A DNA stretch of 43,342 bases from Candidatus Rokuibacteriota bacterium (GTDB lineage Bacteria; Methylomirabilota; Methylomirabilia; Rokubacteriales; CSP1-6): the NCBI GenBank assembly GCA_016179925.1, contig JACPCG010000163.1:1-43342 (forward strand), read 5' to 3'. Below the pieces are notes generated by a model. It was not told where the DNA came from. It searched no databases and saw only the letters and a program-made list of their open reading frames with translations. The position numbers and the translations under genes are program-made. Positions 23,935-32,347 of this stretch are shown piece after piece; position 1 is the first letter of the stretch, and every line of letters starts with the position of its first letter.

Positions 23935-25006
23935 ATGAACCTGGACGATTGGCGTTCCAGGATCAATGACCTCGACAACCAAATTCTTCAGCTTCTCACC
24001 CAACGCGCCCCAACGCGCCGAGGCCGCCCTTCAGATCGGAGACCTCAAACGACGTCAGGACGCGCCGTCGTATGCGCCGGAGCGTGAAGCCGAGATCCTC
24101 CGGCGCCTGACCGCGCTGAACGGAGGTCCGTTGCCCGCCGACACGGTCGTCGCCGTCTGGCGGGAGATCCTCTCCGGCTGCCGCGCGCTCGAGTCCCCCC
24201 TGACGGTCGCCTACCTGGGCCCCCAGGCGACGTTCACCCATCAGGCCGCGCTCCAGCAGTTCGGGGTCGCGGCGGGCTACCGTCCCGCGCGGTCGATCGG
24301 CGAGGTCTTCGACGACGTCGAGCGGGCGCGGGCCGGGTTCGGCGTCGTGCCCGTCGAGAACTCGACCGAGGGCGCCGTCAACATGACGCTCGATCGCCTG
24401 ACCGTATCGGACGCGCTGATCTGCGGCGAGCTGCGCCTGGACATCACGCAGCATCTCCTGTCGAGGGCCGGCGAGCTGTCCGAGGTCAAGCGCGTCATCT
24501 CCCACCCGCAGGCGCTCGCGCAGTGCCGCGGGTGGCTCGCCGAGCACCTGCCGGACGTCCCCACGGAGGAGATGCTGTCCACCGCCGCGGCGGCGGAGCT
24601 GGCGGGCTCCGACGCGACGGTCGCGGCGATCGCCTCCGAGCTTGCCGCGCGGCTCTATGGCGTGCCCGTGCTCCGGGCGCGGATCGAGGACAACCCGCAC
24701 AACTCGACGCGGTTCCTCGTGGTCGGCCGCCGGCCCATCGGCCCCACGGGCCGCGACAAGACCTCGCTCTGCTTCGCCATGAAGAACGTGCCCGGCGCGC
24801 TCTACCGCATCCTGGAGCCGCTCGCGCGCGCGCGGATCAACCTGACGAAGATCGAGTCACGCCCGGCGAAGCAGGGGCCGTGGGAATACGTCATCTTCGT
24901 GGACCTCGAGGGGCATCGCGACACCGCCGAGGTCGCTTCGGTGCTGCGTGAGATCGGGGAGCGGACCCTGTTCCTCAAGATCCTCGGGTCCTACCCGGCC
25001 GCATAA
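23935..25006 (+). pseudogene. pheA: Chorismate mutase / prephenate dehydratase PheA, frameshifted in its mutase domain
   Basis: Bifunctional P-protein converting chorismate to prephenate and then phenylpyruvate, the route to phenylalanine. From the ATG, one frame gives MNLDDWRSRINDLDNQILQL, the start of the AroQ mutase helix, and then stops early. A second frame, open from 23966, carries the rest: IGDLKRRQDAPSYAPEREAEIL (mutase), VAYLGPQATFTHQAALQQFG and VPVENSTEGAVNMTLDRL (dehydratase), and the ACT regulatory domain NVPGALYRILEPLARARINLTKIESRP. The frames are joined at a 10-bp tandem duplication (23999-24019); removing one unit restores a continuous 353-residue protein. Without correction the mutase first helix is lost. 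The dehydratase and ACT parts could still be made only by re-initiation. Confidence 0.88.
23999..24019 (+). repeat. 10-bp tandem duplication within pheA
   Basis: The unit CCAACGCGCC occurs twice in direct succession (24000-24009 and 24010-24019), with one more matching base on the left. Deleting one unit gives in-frame codons for LTQRAEAALQIGDLKRR, exactly what the AroQ family predicts, so the duplication is what breaks the frame. Replication slippage is the likely origin if the sequence is correct. Confidence 0.93.
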
Positions 25007-25015
25007 GGAGAGAGC

Positions 25016-26128
25016 ATGCCTACGCAGTGGGAATCCCTGGCCAACGAACACATCCTCGGCATCGCGCCGTACGAGCCGGGCAAGCCGATCGAGGAGCTCG
25101 AGCGCGAGCTGGGCATCCACGACGCGATCAAGCTCGCGTCGAACGAGAACCCGCTGCCGCCCTCCGGCCGCGTGCAGAAGGCGGTGATCGCCGCGCTCCA
25201 GGTGGCCAACCGCTACCCTGACGGGAGCGGGCACTACCTCCGCCAGGCGCTCGCGAAGAAGCACGGATTCATGCCCGAGCAGATCGTGCTCGGCAACGGC
25301 TCGAACGAGCTGATCGAGCTCCTCGTGCGCGCCTTCCTCCGGCCGGGCGACGAGGCGGTGATGCCGCATCCCTCGTTCGTCGTCTACCCGATGATCGTCC
25401 AGGCGGCCGGCGGCGTCCGGGTGATGGTGATGCTGAGGGACCACCGCCTCGACCTCGACGCGATGGCGCGCGCCATCACGCCCATGACGAAGCTCGTGTT
25501 CGTCGCGAACCCGAACAACCCGACGGCGACGATCGTCACGGCGGCCGAGGTCGAGGCGTTCATGTCGCGCGTGCCCGAGCGCACCATCGTCGTGTTCGAC
25601 GAGGCGTACATCGAGTTCGCGCTGGGCCCGGACTTCCCGGAGACGCTCCAGTACGTCAAGCAGGGCCGCAAGGTCGCCGTCTTGCGGACGTTCTCCAAGG
25701 CCTCCAGCCTCGCCGGGCTGCGCGTGGGCTACGGCGTCGCCGACGCCGACGCGATCGCGCTCATGAACCGCATCCGCCAGCCGTTCAACGTGAACTCGCT
25801 CGGCCAGGCGGCGGCCCTGGCGGCGCTGGAGGACGAGGCCCACATCCTCGAGTGCGTCCGCATGATCGAGGCCGGACGCCACTTCCTCTACGAAGAGTTC
25901 GACAACCTCGGCATCCAGTACGTCCCGTCGCGCGCCAACTTCATCCTCGTGGATGCCGGACGCAGCGCGGCCGAGATCTACCAGAAGCTCCTGCATCACG
26001 GCGTGATCGTGCGCCCGATGACGCCGTTCGGGATGGAGACGGCGCTGCGGGTCACGGTCGGCACCCCGGAGGAGAACCGGAAGCTGATCAAGGCGTTCCA
26101 GGCCGTCCTCGGAAAGAATTCCGCGTGA
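25016..26128 (+). CDS. hisC: Histidinol-phosphate / aromatic aminotransferase (HisC family)
   Basis: 370 residues, fold-type I PLP aminotransferase. HisC-family features are IKLASNENPLPPS, YPDGSGHYLRQAL, the NPNNPTA motif, DEAYIEF (Asp contacting the PLP nitrogen), and the PLP lysine in RTFSKASSLAGLRVGYG (near residue 227); the C-terminal phosphate/carboxylate-binding Arg is in ALRVTVGTPEEN. The enzyme normally converts imidazole acetol phosphate to histidinol phosphate. Placed between pheA and tyrA, it may instead or also transaminate phenylpyruvate, hydroxyphenylpyruvate or prephenate, as reported for HisC paralogues in other bacteria. A good AAGGAG site precedes the ATG. Confidence 0.9.
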   Translation: MPTQWESLANEHILGIAPYEPGKPIEELERELGIHDAIKLASNENPLPPSGRVQKAVIAALQVANRYPDGSGHYLRQALAKKHGFMPEQIVLGNGSNELIELLVRAFLRPGDEAVMPHPSFVVYPMIVQAAGGVRVMVMLRDHRLDLDAMARAITPMTKLVFVANPNNPTATIVTAAEVEAFMSRVPERTIVVFDEAYIEFALGPDFPETLQYVKQGRKVAVLRTFSKASSLAGLRVGYGVADADAIALMNRIRQPFNVNSLGQAAALAALEDEAHILECVRMIEAGRHFLYEEFDNLGIQYVPSRANFILVDAGRSAAEIYQKLLHHGVIVRPMTPFGMETALRVTVGTPEENRKLIKAFQAVLGKNSA

Positions 26129-26973
26129 TCGGAACGCTCGCGATCGTCGGCGTCGGCCTCCTCGGAGGCTCGGTGGCCAAGGCGGCTCGAGCCGCGGGGC
26201 TCGCGCGCGAGATCGTGGGGATCGGCCGCGACCGAGGCCGGCTGGAGGCCGCGCTCCGCGACCGGGCGGTGGATCGCGTCACGACCGATCTCGAGGCCGG
26301 CGTGCGCGGCGCAGATTTCGTCCTGCTCGGCGTGCCCGTCCTGGCGATCGAGGCGCTGCTCGCGCGCGTGTGGCGGGCCGCGTCCGACGGGGTGACGCTG
26401 ACCGACGTCGGCTCCACGAAAGCCTCCATCGTGCGCGCGGCGGAGCGGCTGGCGGCGGAGCGGCCACTCGCGTTCGTCGGGAGCCACCCGATGGCGGGCT
26501 CCGAGCAGAGCGGCTACGGCGTGGCGCGCGCGGACCTCTTCCAGGGCGCGACCGTGATCCTGACGCCGACCGACCGCAGCGAGCCGGGCACGGTGAAGGC
26601 GGTCGCCGGCTTCTGGGAGGCGATGGGCGGGCGCGTGAGCACGCTCGATCCCGAGACCCACGACCGGGTGGTGGCGGCCATCAGCCATCTGCCGCACCTG
26701 GTCGCCTACGCCCTCACCGACGGCGTCGCCCGGTTCCAGCCGGAGGCGCTCGAGTTCGCGGCACGCGGCTTCAAGGACACGACGCGTATCGCCGCGTCCG
26801 ACCCCGGCGTGTGGACGGAGATCTTCCTGGCCAACCGCGAGGCCCTGCGGGCGAATCTGGAGGCGTTCCGGCTGGTACTGGCGGACCTCGAGCGCGCGAT
26901 CGCCATGGGCTCGGGCGACGCGCTGCGCGCGATGCTCGAGCGGATCAAGGCGGCGCGGGAGGCCCTCCGGTGA
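26125..26973 (+). CDS. tyrA: Prephenate / arogenate dehydrogenase TyrA
   Basis: 282 residues, GTG start overlapping the aminotransferase stop by four bases. The Rossmann fold opens with LAIVGVGLLGGSVAKAARAAG; then LTDVGSTKASIVRA, the conserved active-site block FVGSHPMAGSEQSGYGVARADLFQGA, and AISHLPHLVAYAL with the catalytic histidine region. It oxidatively decarboxylates prephenate or arogenate in tyrosine synthesis. No ACT domain is present, so feedback control by an attached domain is not expected. Cofactor and substrate preference cannot be read with confidence. Confidence 0.94.
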   Translation: MIGTLAIVGVGLLGGSVAKAARAAGLAREIVGIGRDRGRLEAALRDRAVDRVTTDLEAGVRGADFVLLGVPVLAIEALLARVWRAASDGVTLTDVGSTKASIVRAAERLAAERPLAFVGSHPMAGSEQSGYGVARADLFQGATVILTPTDRSEPGTVKAVAGFWEAMGGRVSTLDPETHDRVVAAISHLPHLVAYALTDGVARFQPEALEFAARGFKDTTRIAASDPGVWTEIFLANREALRANLEAFRLVLADLERAIAMGSGDALRAMLERIKAAREALR

Positions 26974-28286
26974 GGTTCCGCGTGCGCCCCGTCGGACGGC
27001 TCGCGGGCACCGCCGAGGTGCCGGGCGACAAGTCCATCTCTCACCGCGCGGCGCTCCTGGGGGCGCTCGCCGAGGGGCCGACGGAGATCCACGGCTACCT
27101 CGAGGCGGAGGACGGCCTCCGGACCATCGCGGCCGTCCAGGCGCTCGGCGCGGAGGTGACGCGCAAGGGGCCGGGCCACTATCGGATCGGCGGCGCCGGG
27201 CTCCGGGGGTTGCAGGAACCGGCCGACGTGATCGACTGCGGCAACTCCGGCACGACGGCGCGGCTGCTCCTCGGGGTCCTCGCGGGCCAGCCGTCGTGGA
27301 CGATGCTCACCGGCGACGAGTCGCTCCGGCGGCGCCCGATGGGCCGCGTCACCGCACCGCTCGGCGGCATGGGCGCGACGATCGTCGGACGCGCCGAGGC
27401 GACCCGCCTGCCGCTGGCGATCAAGGGACTCCGGCCGCTCCGCGCGATCGCCCACGCCTCGCCGCTGGCCTCCGCCCAGGTGAAGTCGGCCGTCCTGCTC
27501 GCCGGCCTCTACGCCGACGGTCCGGTCTCGGTGACCGAACCCGCGCCCTCCCGCGACCACTCCGAGCGGATGCTGCGCCAGTTCGGCGCCCGCGTGGCCA
27601 GCGACGGCCGGACGGTGACGCTCACGCCCGGCGATCTCCACGGGACGACGGTGCACGTACCCGGCGACATCTCCTCCGCGGCGTTCCTGCTCGTCGCGGC
27701 GGCGATGGTCGGTGACGCGCGGGTGACGGTCGCGCGGGTGGGCGTGAATCCGACGCGGACCGGCATCCTCGACGTCCTCCGGGCGATGGGGGCGCAGATC
27801 GCCGCGGAGCCCTCGGGGCCGGGGGACGATGGCGAGCCGGCGGCGAGTCTCAGGCTCGGCACGGCCGCGCTCCGGGCGACGTCGGTCGGGGGCGCGCTCG
27901 TGCCGCGCCTCATCGACGAGATTCCGGCGCTCGCCGTCGCCGCGGCGGCCGCCGACGGGACCACGACCATCGGCGACGCCGCCGAGCTGCGCGTCAAGGA
28001 GTCGGACCGTCTCGCCGCGCTGGCCCGCGAGCTCGCCAAGATGGGGGTGCAGGTCGAGGAGCGGGCCGACGGCATGGCGATCCCGGGGCCGCAGCGCTTC
28101 CGCGGCGCGCGCGTGTCGAGCGGCGGCGACCACCGGATGGCCATGGCGCTCACGGTCGCGGGGCTCGTGGCCGACGGCGAGACGGTCGTCGAGGACACGG
28201 CCTGCGTCGCGACGTCCTTCCCTGGGTTCGCCGAGACGCTCAACGCGCTGGCCGGGGCCCCGGCGGTCGTCGTGGAGGATGAGTAG
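26970..28286 (+). CDS. aroA: 3-phosphoshikimate 1-carboxyvinyltransferase (EPSP synthase, class II-like)
   Basis: 438 residues, GTG start within the tyrA stop. It joins shikimate 3-phosphate and phosphoenolpyruvate. Shikimate-phosphate binding is seen in PGDKSISHRA (Lys21), the DCGNSGTTARLLLG loop (about 89-102), SAQVK (168-172), RDHSE (195-199), NPTR (260-263), the catalytic Asp316 in IDEIPA and KESDR (343-347). The set GDKS, SAQVK, RDHSE and NPTR corresponds to the four motifs used to define class II EPSP synthases. The glycine equal to E. coli Gly96 is kept (Gly94), unlike the Ala of the CP4 enzyme. Confidence 0.95.
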   Translation: MRFRVRPVGRLAGTAEVPGDKSISHRAALLGALAEGPTEIHGYLEAEDGLRTIAAVQALGAEVTRKGPGHYRIGGAGLRGLQEPADVIDCGNSGTTARLLLGVLAGQPSWTMLTGDESLRRRPMGRVTAPLGGMGATIVGRAEATRLPLAIKGLRPLRAIAHASPLASAQVKSAVLLAGLYADGPVSVTEPAPSRDHSERMLRQFGARVASDGRTVTLTPGDLHGTTVHVPGDISSAAFLLVAAAMVGDARVTVARVGVNPTRTGILDVLRAMGAQIAAEPSGPGDDGEPAASLRLGTAALRATSVGGALVPRLIDEIPALAVAAAAADGTTTIGDAAELRVKESDRLAALARELAKMGVQVEERADGMAIPGPQRFRGARVSSGGDHRMAMALTVAGLVADGETVVEDTACVATSFPGFAETLNALAGAPAVVVEDE

Positions 28287-28326
28287 TGCGAGCCGAGGCG
28301 GGGCCTCCGACGAGGCGAGCGGTGAG

Positions 28327-29001
28327 ATGGGCTCGAGGAAGCCGGTGATCACGATCGACGGGCCGGCGGGCGCGGGGAAGAGCACGGTGGCCCGGCGACT
28401 CGCCGAGCGGCTCGGCTACACGCTTGTGCCGACGGGTACCATGTATCGTGCCGTCGCGTTCGGAATCACGCGTGACCGCGTGCCGCAGCGGGAGGGTCCG
28501 GAGCTACGGAAGTACCTCGAGCCTCTCGACGTGTCCGTGGTCGGGGGTCGCGTCTACCTGAACCACGAGGACGTGACGAGCGCGATCACGACACAGGCGA
28601 TCGCCGAGGCGACGTCCCACGTGACGACGCTCGCGGCGGTCCGCGAGAAGGTGACCCCGCTCCAGCGGCGGGCGGCGGCGGGCGGCGGGGTCGTGCTCGA
28701 GGGGAGGGACACCGGCACGGTCGTGTGCCCCGACGCGGAGGTGAAGTTCTACCTCACGGCGTCGCTCGAGGCGCGCGCGCGGCGGCGGCACGCCGAGCTC
28801 GCGGCCCAGGGCGTGCGGTTGCCCCTCGACCAGGTGAGGGAGGAGGTCCGCGCCCGCGACGTGCAGGACCAGACGCGGGAGCTGGCGCCGCTCAGGCGGG
28901 CGCCCGACGCGGTCGAGCTGGATACCTCCGCTCTGACGGTGGACGAGGTGGTGGCGCGCATGCTGGCCGCCATCGGGACGCGATGCTCTACGCGCTCGTG
29001 A
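28327..29001 (+). CDS. cmk: Cytidylate kinase
   Basis: 224 residues, near the usual 225. It phosphorylates CMP and dCMP. The P-loop is ITIDGPAGAGKSTVARRLA (about residues 8-26), followed by VPTGTMYRAVA, the CMP-binding LEGRDTGTVVCPDAEVKFYLTAS and the lid region ARARRRHAEL. The ATG chosen gives the family N-terminus; an in-frame ATG at 28279, inside aroA, would add 16 low-complexity residues. The end overlaps the acyltransferase gene by 19 bases. The order aroA-cmk-plsC-rpsA is common in bacteria. Confidence 0.94.
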   Translation: MGSRKPVITIDGPAGAGKSTVARRLAERLGYTLVPTGTMYRAVAFGITRDRVPQREGPELRKYLEPLDVSVVGGRVYLNHEDVTSAITTQAIAEATSHVTTLAAVREKVTPLQRRAAAGGGVVLEGRDTGTVVCPDAEVKFYLTASLEARARRRHAELAAQGVRLPLDQVREEVRARDVQDQTRELAPLRRAPDAVELDTSALTVDEVVARMLAAIGTRCSTRS

Positions 29002-29642
29002 GGCTGGTCGCGTTCGCGCTCATGCGCCTGCTGTTCCGCCTCGAGACGCGGGATCCGGGGCGGGTCCCGGCGGCGGGCCCGGCGCTGCTCGTCTCGAACC
29101 ACTCGAGCGTGCTCGACCCGCCGCTGATCGGGAGCGCCTCCCGCCGGCGGCTCGCGTTCCTGGCGAAGGCGGAGCTGTTCCGGATCCCCCTGTTCGGCGC
29201 CCTGCTCCGGCGCCTCGGCGCGCGGCCGCTCCGGCGTGCTGGCTCGGACCCCGCGGCGATGCGCGCGGCCCTGCGGGTGCTCGAGGAGGGCGGCGCGCTG
29301 CTCGTCTTCCCCGAGGGCACGCGCGGCCCCGAGGGTGTGCTGCGGCCGGCCAGGGCGGGGGCGGGGATGCTGGCGGTCGCAAGCGGTGCCCCCGTCGTGC
29401 CGGTGTACGTGAGCGGCAGCGGGCGGGCGTGGCCGAAGGGCGCGCGCTTCCCGCGCCCCGCACGGGTGACGGTGGTGTTCGGCGAGCCGTTCCGCGTCGA
29501 CGCGAAGCGCGGCGGCGACCGGAGAGAGCAGTACGAGGCGGCGAGCCGCGCCATGATGGCGGCGATCGCGCGTGTGAAGGAGGGCCTCGAGGCCCGAGGG
29601 GCGGCACGGTCGGGGCAGCAGCTGCACGCACAAATCCAATGA
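28983..29642 (+). CDS. plsC: 1-acyl-glycerol-3-phosphate acyltransferase (PlsC family)
   Basis: 219 residues. An N-terminal hydrophobic helix (LYALVRLVAFALMRLLF) anchors it to the membrane. The catalytic HX4D motif is NHSSVLD (His near residue 40), motif II lies in LFRIPLFGALLRRLGARPLRR, motif III is FPEGTRG and motif IV VVPVYVSG. These enzymes acylate lysophosphatidic acid to phosphatidic acid in phospholipid synthesis. The ATG is inside cmk. Its stop is 17 bases before rpsA. Confidence 0.92.
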   Translation: MLYALVRLVAFALMRLLFRLETRDPGRVPAAGPALLVSNHSSVLDPPLIGSASRRRLAFLAKAELFRIPLFGALLRRLGARPLRRAGSDPAAMRAALRVLEEGGALLVFPEGTRGPEGVLRPARAGAGMLAVASGAPVVPVYVSGSGRAWPKGARFPRPARVTVVFGEPFRVDAKRGGDRREQYEAASRAMMAAIARVKEGLEARGAARSGQQLHAQIQ

Positions 29643-29659
29643 CTGGAGGAACTGGCGGA

Positions 29660-31372
29660 ATGAAGAAGGACGACAACAACACCCTCGCCGGAGCGCGAAA
29701 GGAGGGGCAGGAGCCGGCGGAGGAGCGGATGGAGGACTGGTTCCGCGAGGGCACGACCAGCGAGTTCGAGGAGGGCGAGGTCGTCCGCGGCCGCGTCGTC
29801 CACGTGGGCGGGAGCGAGGTGCTCGTGGACGTCGGCTACAAGAGCGAGGGCGCGATCCCGATCGAGGAGTTCTACCGCCACGGCGTCCTGCCGAAGGTGG
29901 GCGACGAGATCGAGGTCTACCTCGAGGCCAAGGAGGACTCGGAGGGGCTCATCGTCCTCTCCAAGGACAAGGCCGACAAGATCAAGGTCTGGGACGCGAT
30001 CACGCAGGCGCACGACAAGGGCGTGCCGGTCGAGGGCCGCGTGGTCGAGGTCGTGAAGGGCGGCCTCGCGGTGGACGTCGGCGTCAAGGCCTTCCTCCCC
30101 GGGTCCCAGGTGGACTTGCGGCCCGTGAAGAACCTCACGGCGATGGTCGGCCAGACGATCCGCGCCAAAGTGATCAAGCTCAACCGGCGGCGCGGCAACG
30201 TCGTCCTGTCCCGGCGCGCGATGCTCGAGGAGGAGCGCGAGGAAAAGAAGAAGCACACCCTCGAGGTCCTCTCCGAGGGGATGGTCCTGACGGGCACCGT
30301 CAAGAACATCACCGACTACGGCGCCTTCATCGACCTCGGCGGCATCGACGGGCTCCTGCACGTGACCGACATGAGCTGGGGGCGGGTCGGCCACCCGTCG
30401 GAGATCTTCCAGGTCGGCGACCAGGTCGAGGTCGTCGTCCTCCACTTCGACCGGGAGACGGGCCGCGTGTCGCTGGGCTACAAGCAGAAGTCCTCCGACC
30501 CGTGGGAACGCGTCGAGCAGACGTTCGCCGCCGGCACGAAGACCCGCGGCCGGGTGGTCAGCCTCACCAACTACGGCGCGTTCGTCGAGCTCGAGCCCGG
30601 CGTCGAGGGGCTCGTGCACGTCTCGGAGATGTCGTGGACGCGGCGCGTGCGCCATCCCTCGAAGCTCGTCAACGTGGGCGACGAGGTGGACGTGATCGTG
30701 CTCGACGTCAACCGCGCCGCCAAGCGCATCTCGCTCGGCATGAAACAGGTGGAGCCCGATCCGTGGGCGACGATCGAGGAGCGCTACCGGCCGGGGGCGC
30801 GCGTGATCGGGCGCGTGAGGAACCTCACCGACTTCGGCGCGTTCATCGAGCTCGAGCCGGGCGTGGACGGCCTCCTGCACATCTCCGACATGTCGTGGAC
30901 GCGCAGCGTCGGCCACCCGTCGGAGATCCTCAAGAAGGGCCAGGAGATCGAGACGCAGATCCTGAACCTCGACCGCGAGAACAAGCGCATCTCGCTCGGG
31001 CTCAAGCAGATCCAGCCCGATCCCTGGTCCACGGTGGCCCAGCGCTATCCGATGGGCTCGCGGGTCACCGGCAAGGTGGTCCGCCTCACCGACTTCGGCG
31101 CGTTCGTCGAGCTCGAGCCCGGCGTGGACGGCCTCCTGCACATCTCGCAGATGTCGAGCCGTCCCATCGGCCGGCCGGACGAGATGGTCAGCGTGGGCGA
31201 CGAGCTCACGCTGCTCGTCATCCGCGTGGACCCCAACGAGCGGCGGATCGGGCTCAGCCTGAAGGAGCTGGCCCACGCCGTCGAGCCGCCGCCGACGGTG
31301 GAGGAGCGGGGCGGCCGGCGCGGCAAGCGGGGCAAGCACCGCGACGAGTATGACTACGACGACGAGGAGTAG
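29660..31372 (+). CDS. rpsA: 30S ribosomal protein S1
   Basis: 570 residues with six S1 (OB-fold) domains at roughly 39-102, 119-186, 205-275, 290-363, 377-450 and 464-536. The last four are close copies sharing the pattern DFGAFIELEPGVDGLLHIS and the spacing phrase DPW between domains. The first two are divergent, as expected since they bind the ribosome while the rest bind mRNA. A charged basic-then-acidic tail ends the protein. S1 recruits mRNAs with weak Shine-Dalgarno sequences, which fits the many genes here without one. A GGAGG site lies 10 bases before the ATG. Confidence 0.97.
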   Translation: MKKDDNNTLAGARKEGQEPAEERMEDWFREGTTSEFEEGEVVRGRVVHVGGSEVLVDVGYKSEGAIPIEEFYRHGVLPKVGDEIEVYLEAKEDSEGLIVLSKDKADKIKVWDAITQAHDKGVPVEGRVVEVVKGGLAVDVGVKAFLPGSQVDLRPVKNLTAMVGQTIRAKVIKLNRRRGNVVLSRRAMLEEEREEKKKHTLEVLSEGMVLTGTVKNITDYGAFIDLGGIDGLLHVTDMSWGRVGHPSEIFQVGDQVEVVVLHFDRETGRVSLGYKQKSSDPWERVEQTFAAGTKTRGRVVSLTNYGAFVELEPGVEGLVHVSEMSWTRRVRHPSKLVNVGDEVDVIVLDVNRAAKRISLGMKQVEPDPWATIEERYRPGARVIGRVRNLTDFGAFIELEPGVDGLLHISDMSWTRSVGHPSEILKKGQEIETQILNLDRENKRISLGLKQIQPDPWSTVAQRYPMGSRVTGKVVRLTDFGAFVELEPGVDGLLHISQMSSRPIGRPDEMVSVGDELTLLVIRVDPNERRIGLSLKELAHAVEPPPTVEERGGRRGKRGKHRDEYDYDDEE

Positions 31373-31406
31373 GGCGCATTCGTTCACGAACGGTCGTTGC
31401 GTGTGG

Positions 31407-31432
31407 CGGGCGGGTCACGTCATCGCCGCCCG
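31407..31432 (+). promoter_or_regulatory. GC hairpin between rpsA and sppA
   Basis: A 7-bp stem (CGGGCGG with CCGCCCG) and a 12-base loop lie in the 66-base gap, ending six bases before the sppA ATG. There is no U-run after it, so it is not a clear intrinsic terminator. It occupies the place where a Shine-Dalgarno should be, and none is visible. A role in attenuating sppA translation is speculative. Confidence 0.35.
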
Positions 31433-31438
31433 TGAATA

Positions 31439-32347
31439 ATGCGCGTTAGCCATCCGCGTCGGCTCCTCGTGATCGGCGCCGCCCTCGCCGTCTACGTCGG
31501 GGTGGCGGGGCTCTTCCTGGTCTTCGTCTCGTCCATGACGGGTCCGTCCGCCGGGATAGGGGGCGGCGCGTTCTTCGGCGAGCGCGTCGCCGTCGTGGCG
31601 CTGGAAGGCCTCATCGTGGACGTGGACGACCTCGTTCGCGACCTGAAGTCCCATCGTGACAACCCCGCCGTGCGCGCCGTCGTAATCAGGATCAACAGCC
31701 CGGGCGGCGTCGTCGCCCCGACGCAGGAGTTGCACGGCGCCATCAAGCGCCTGCGCGAGACCGGCAAGCCCGTGGTCGCCTCGCTCGGCGCCGTGGCGGC
31801 GTCCGGCGGGTATTACGTCGCCGTCGCGGCGGACCGCATCTATGCGAACCCGGGGACCCTGACGGGCTCGATCGGCGTGATCATGCAGATGGCGAACGTC
31901 AACGCGCTCCTCAAGAAGGTCGGCGTGGACTACGTCGTCGTGAAGGCCGGCGAGTTCAAGGACCTCGGGAGCTTCGCGCGCCCGATGTCGGTCGAGGAAC
32001 GGCGCGTGCTGCAGGCGCTGCTCGACGACGTCCACGCGCAGTTCATCGCGGCGGTCGCCGCCGGGCGGAAGCTCGACCGGGCGGAGGTGCGCCGGTTCGC
32101 CGACGGCCGGATCTTTTCCGGCACCCAGGCGAAAGAGCTGCGGATGGTGGACGCGCTCGGGGGTCTCGAGGACGCGGTGGACGGGGCGGCCGGGCTCGCC
32201 GGCCTTCCGAAGCCGCCGAAGGTCGTCGGTCCCCGCCGGAAGTTCTCGCTCGTGGATCTGCTCAGGAACGAGCTCGGGCTCTTCGGCGCGACGGCGTTTC
32301 CTCGTGCGCTCCCGATGTTCAAGACGCCGCTCTACCTCATGGACTGA
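31439..32347 (+). CDS. sppA: Signal peptide peptidase SppA (short, 36K type)
   Basis: 302 residues, an inner-membrane serine protease of family S49. A single N-terminal transmembrane helix (about residues 9-31) anchors it. The core has VVIRINSPGGVVAPTQELH, the nucleophile serine in LGAVAASGGYYVAVAAD and the general-base lysine in KAGEFKDLGSFARPMS, followed by ADGRIFSGTQAKELRMVDALGG. It degrades cleaved signal peptides. Length corresponds to the short bacterial form with one domain, not the 67K enterobacterial protein. The order rpsA-sppA-IHF gene is seen in other diderms. Confidence 0.93.
   Translation: MRVSHPRRLLVIGAALAVYVGVAGLFLVFVSSMTGPSAGIGGGAFFGERVAVVALEGLIVDVDDLVRDLKSHRDNPAVRAVVIRINSPGGVVAPTQELHGAIKRLRETGKPVVASLGAVAASGGYYVAVAADRIYANPGTLTGSIGVIMQMANVNALLKKVGVDYVVVKAGEFKDLGSFARPMSVEERRVLQALLDDVHAQFIAAVAAGRKLDRAEVRRFADGRIFSGTQAKELRMVDALGGLEDAVDGAAGLAGLPKPPKVVGPRRKFSLVDLLRNELGLFGATAFPRALPMFKTPLYLMD

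Noticed and set aside
23935-24060. Programmed ribosomal frameshift in pheA
   Set aside because: The frame break is explained fully by an extra 10-bp unit, and there is no slippery heptamer or downstream stimulatory structure; a slip of 1 base would still leave extra residues in the helix.
28279-28326. Earlier cmk start at 28279
   Set aside because: The extra residues are low complexity and unconserved, and the purine-rich site sits directly against that ATG with no proper spacing.
28988-31387. Minus-strand open frame opposite plsC and rpsA
   Set aside because: Same cause; the repetitive appearance mirrors the repeated S1 domains on the + strand.
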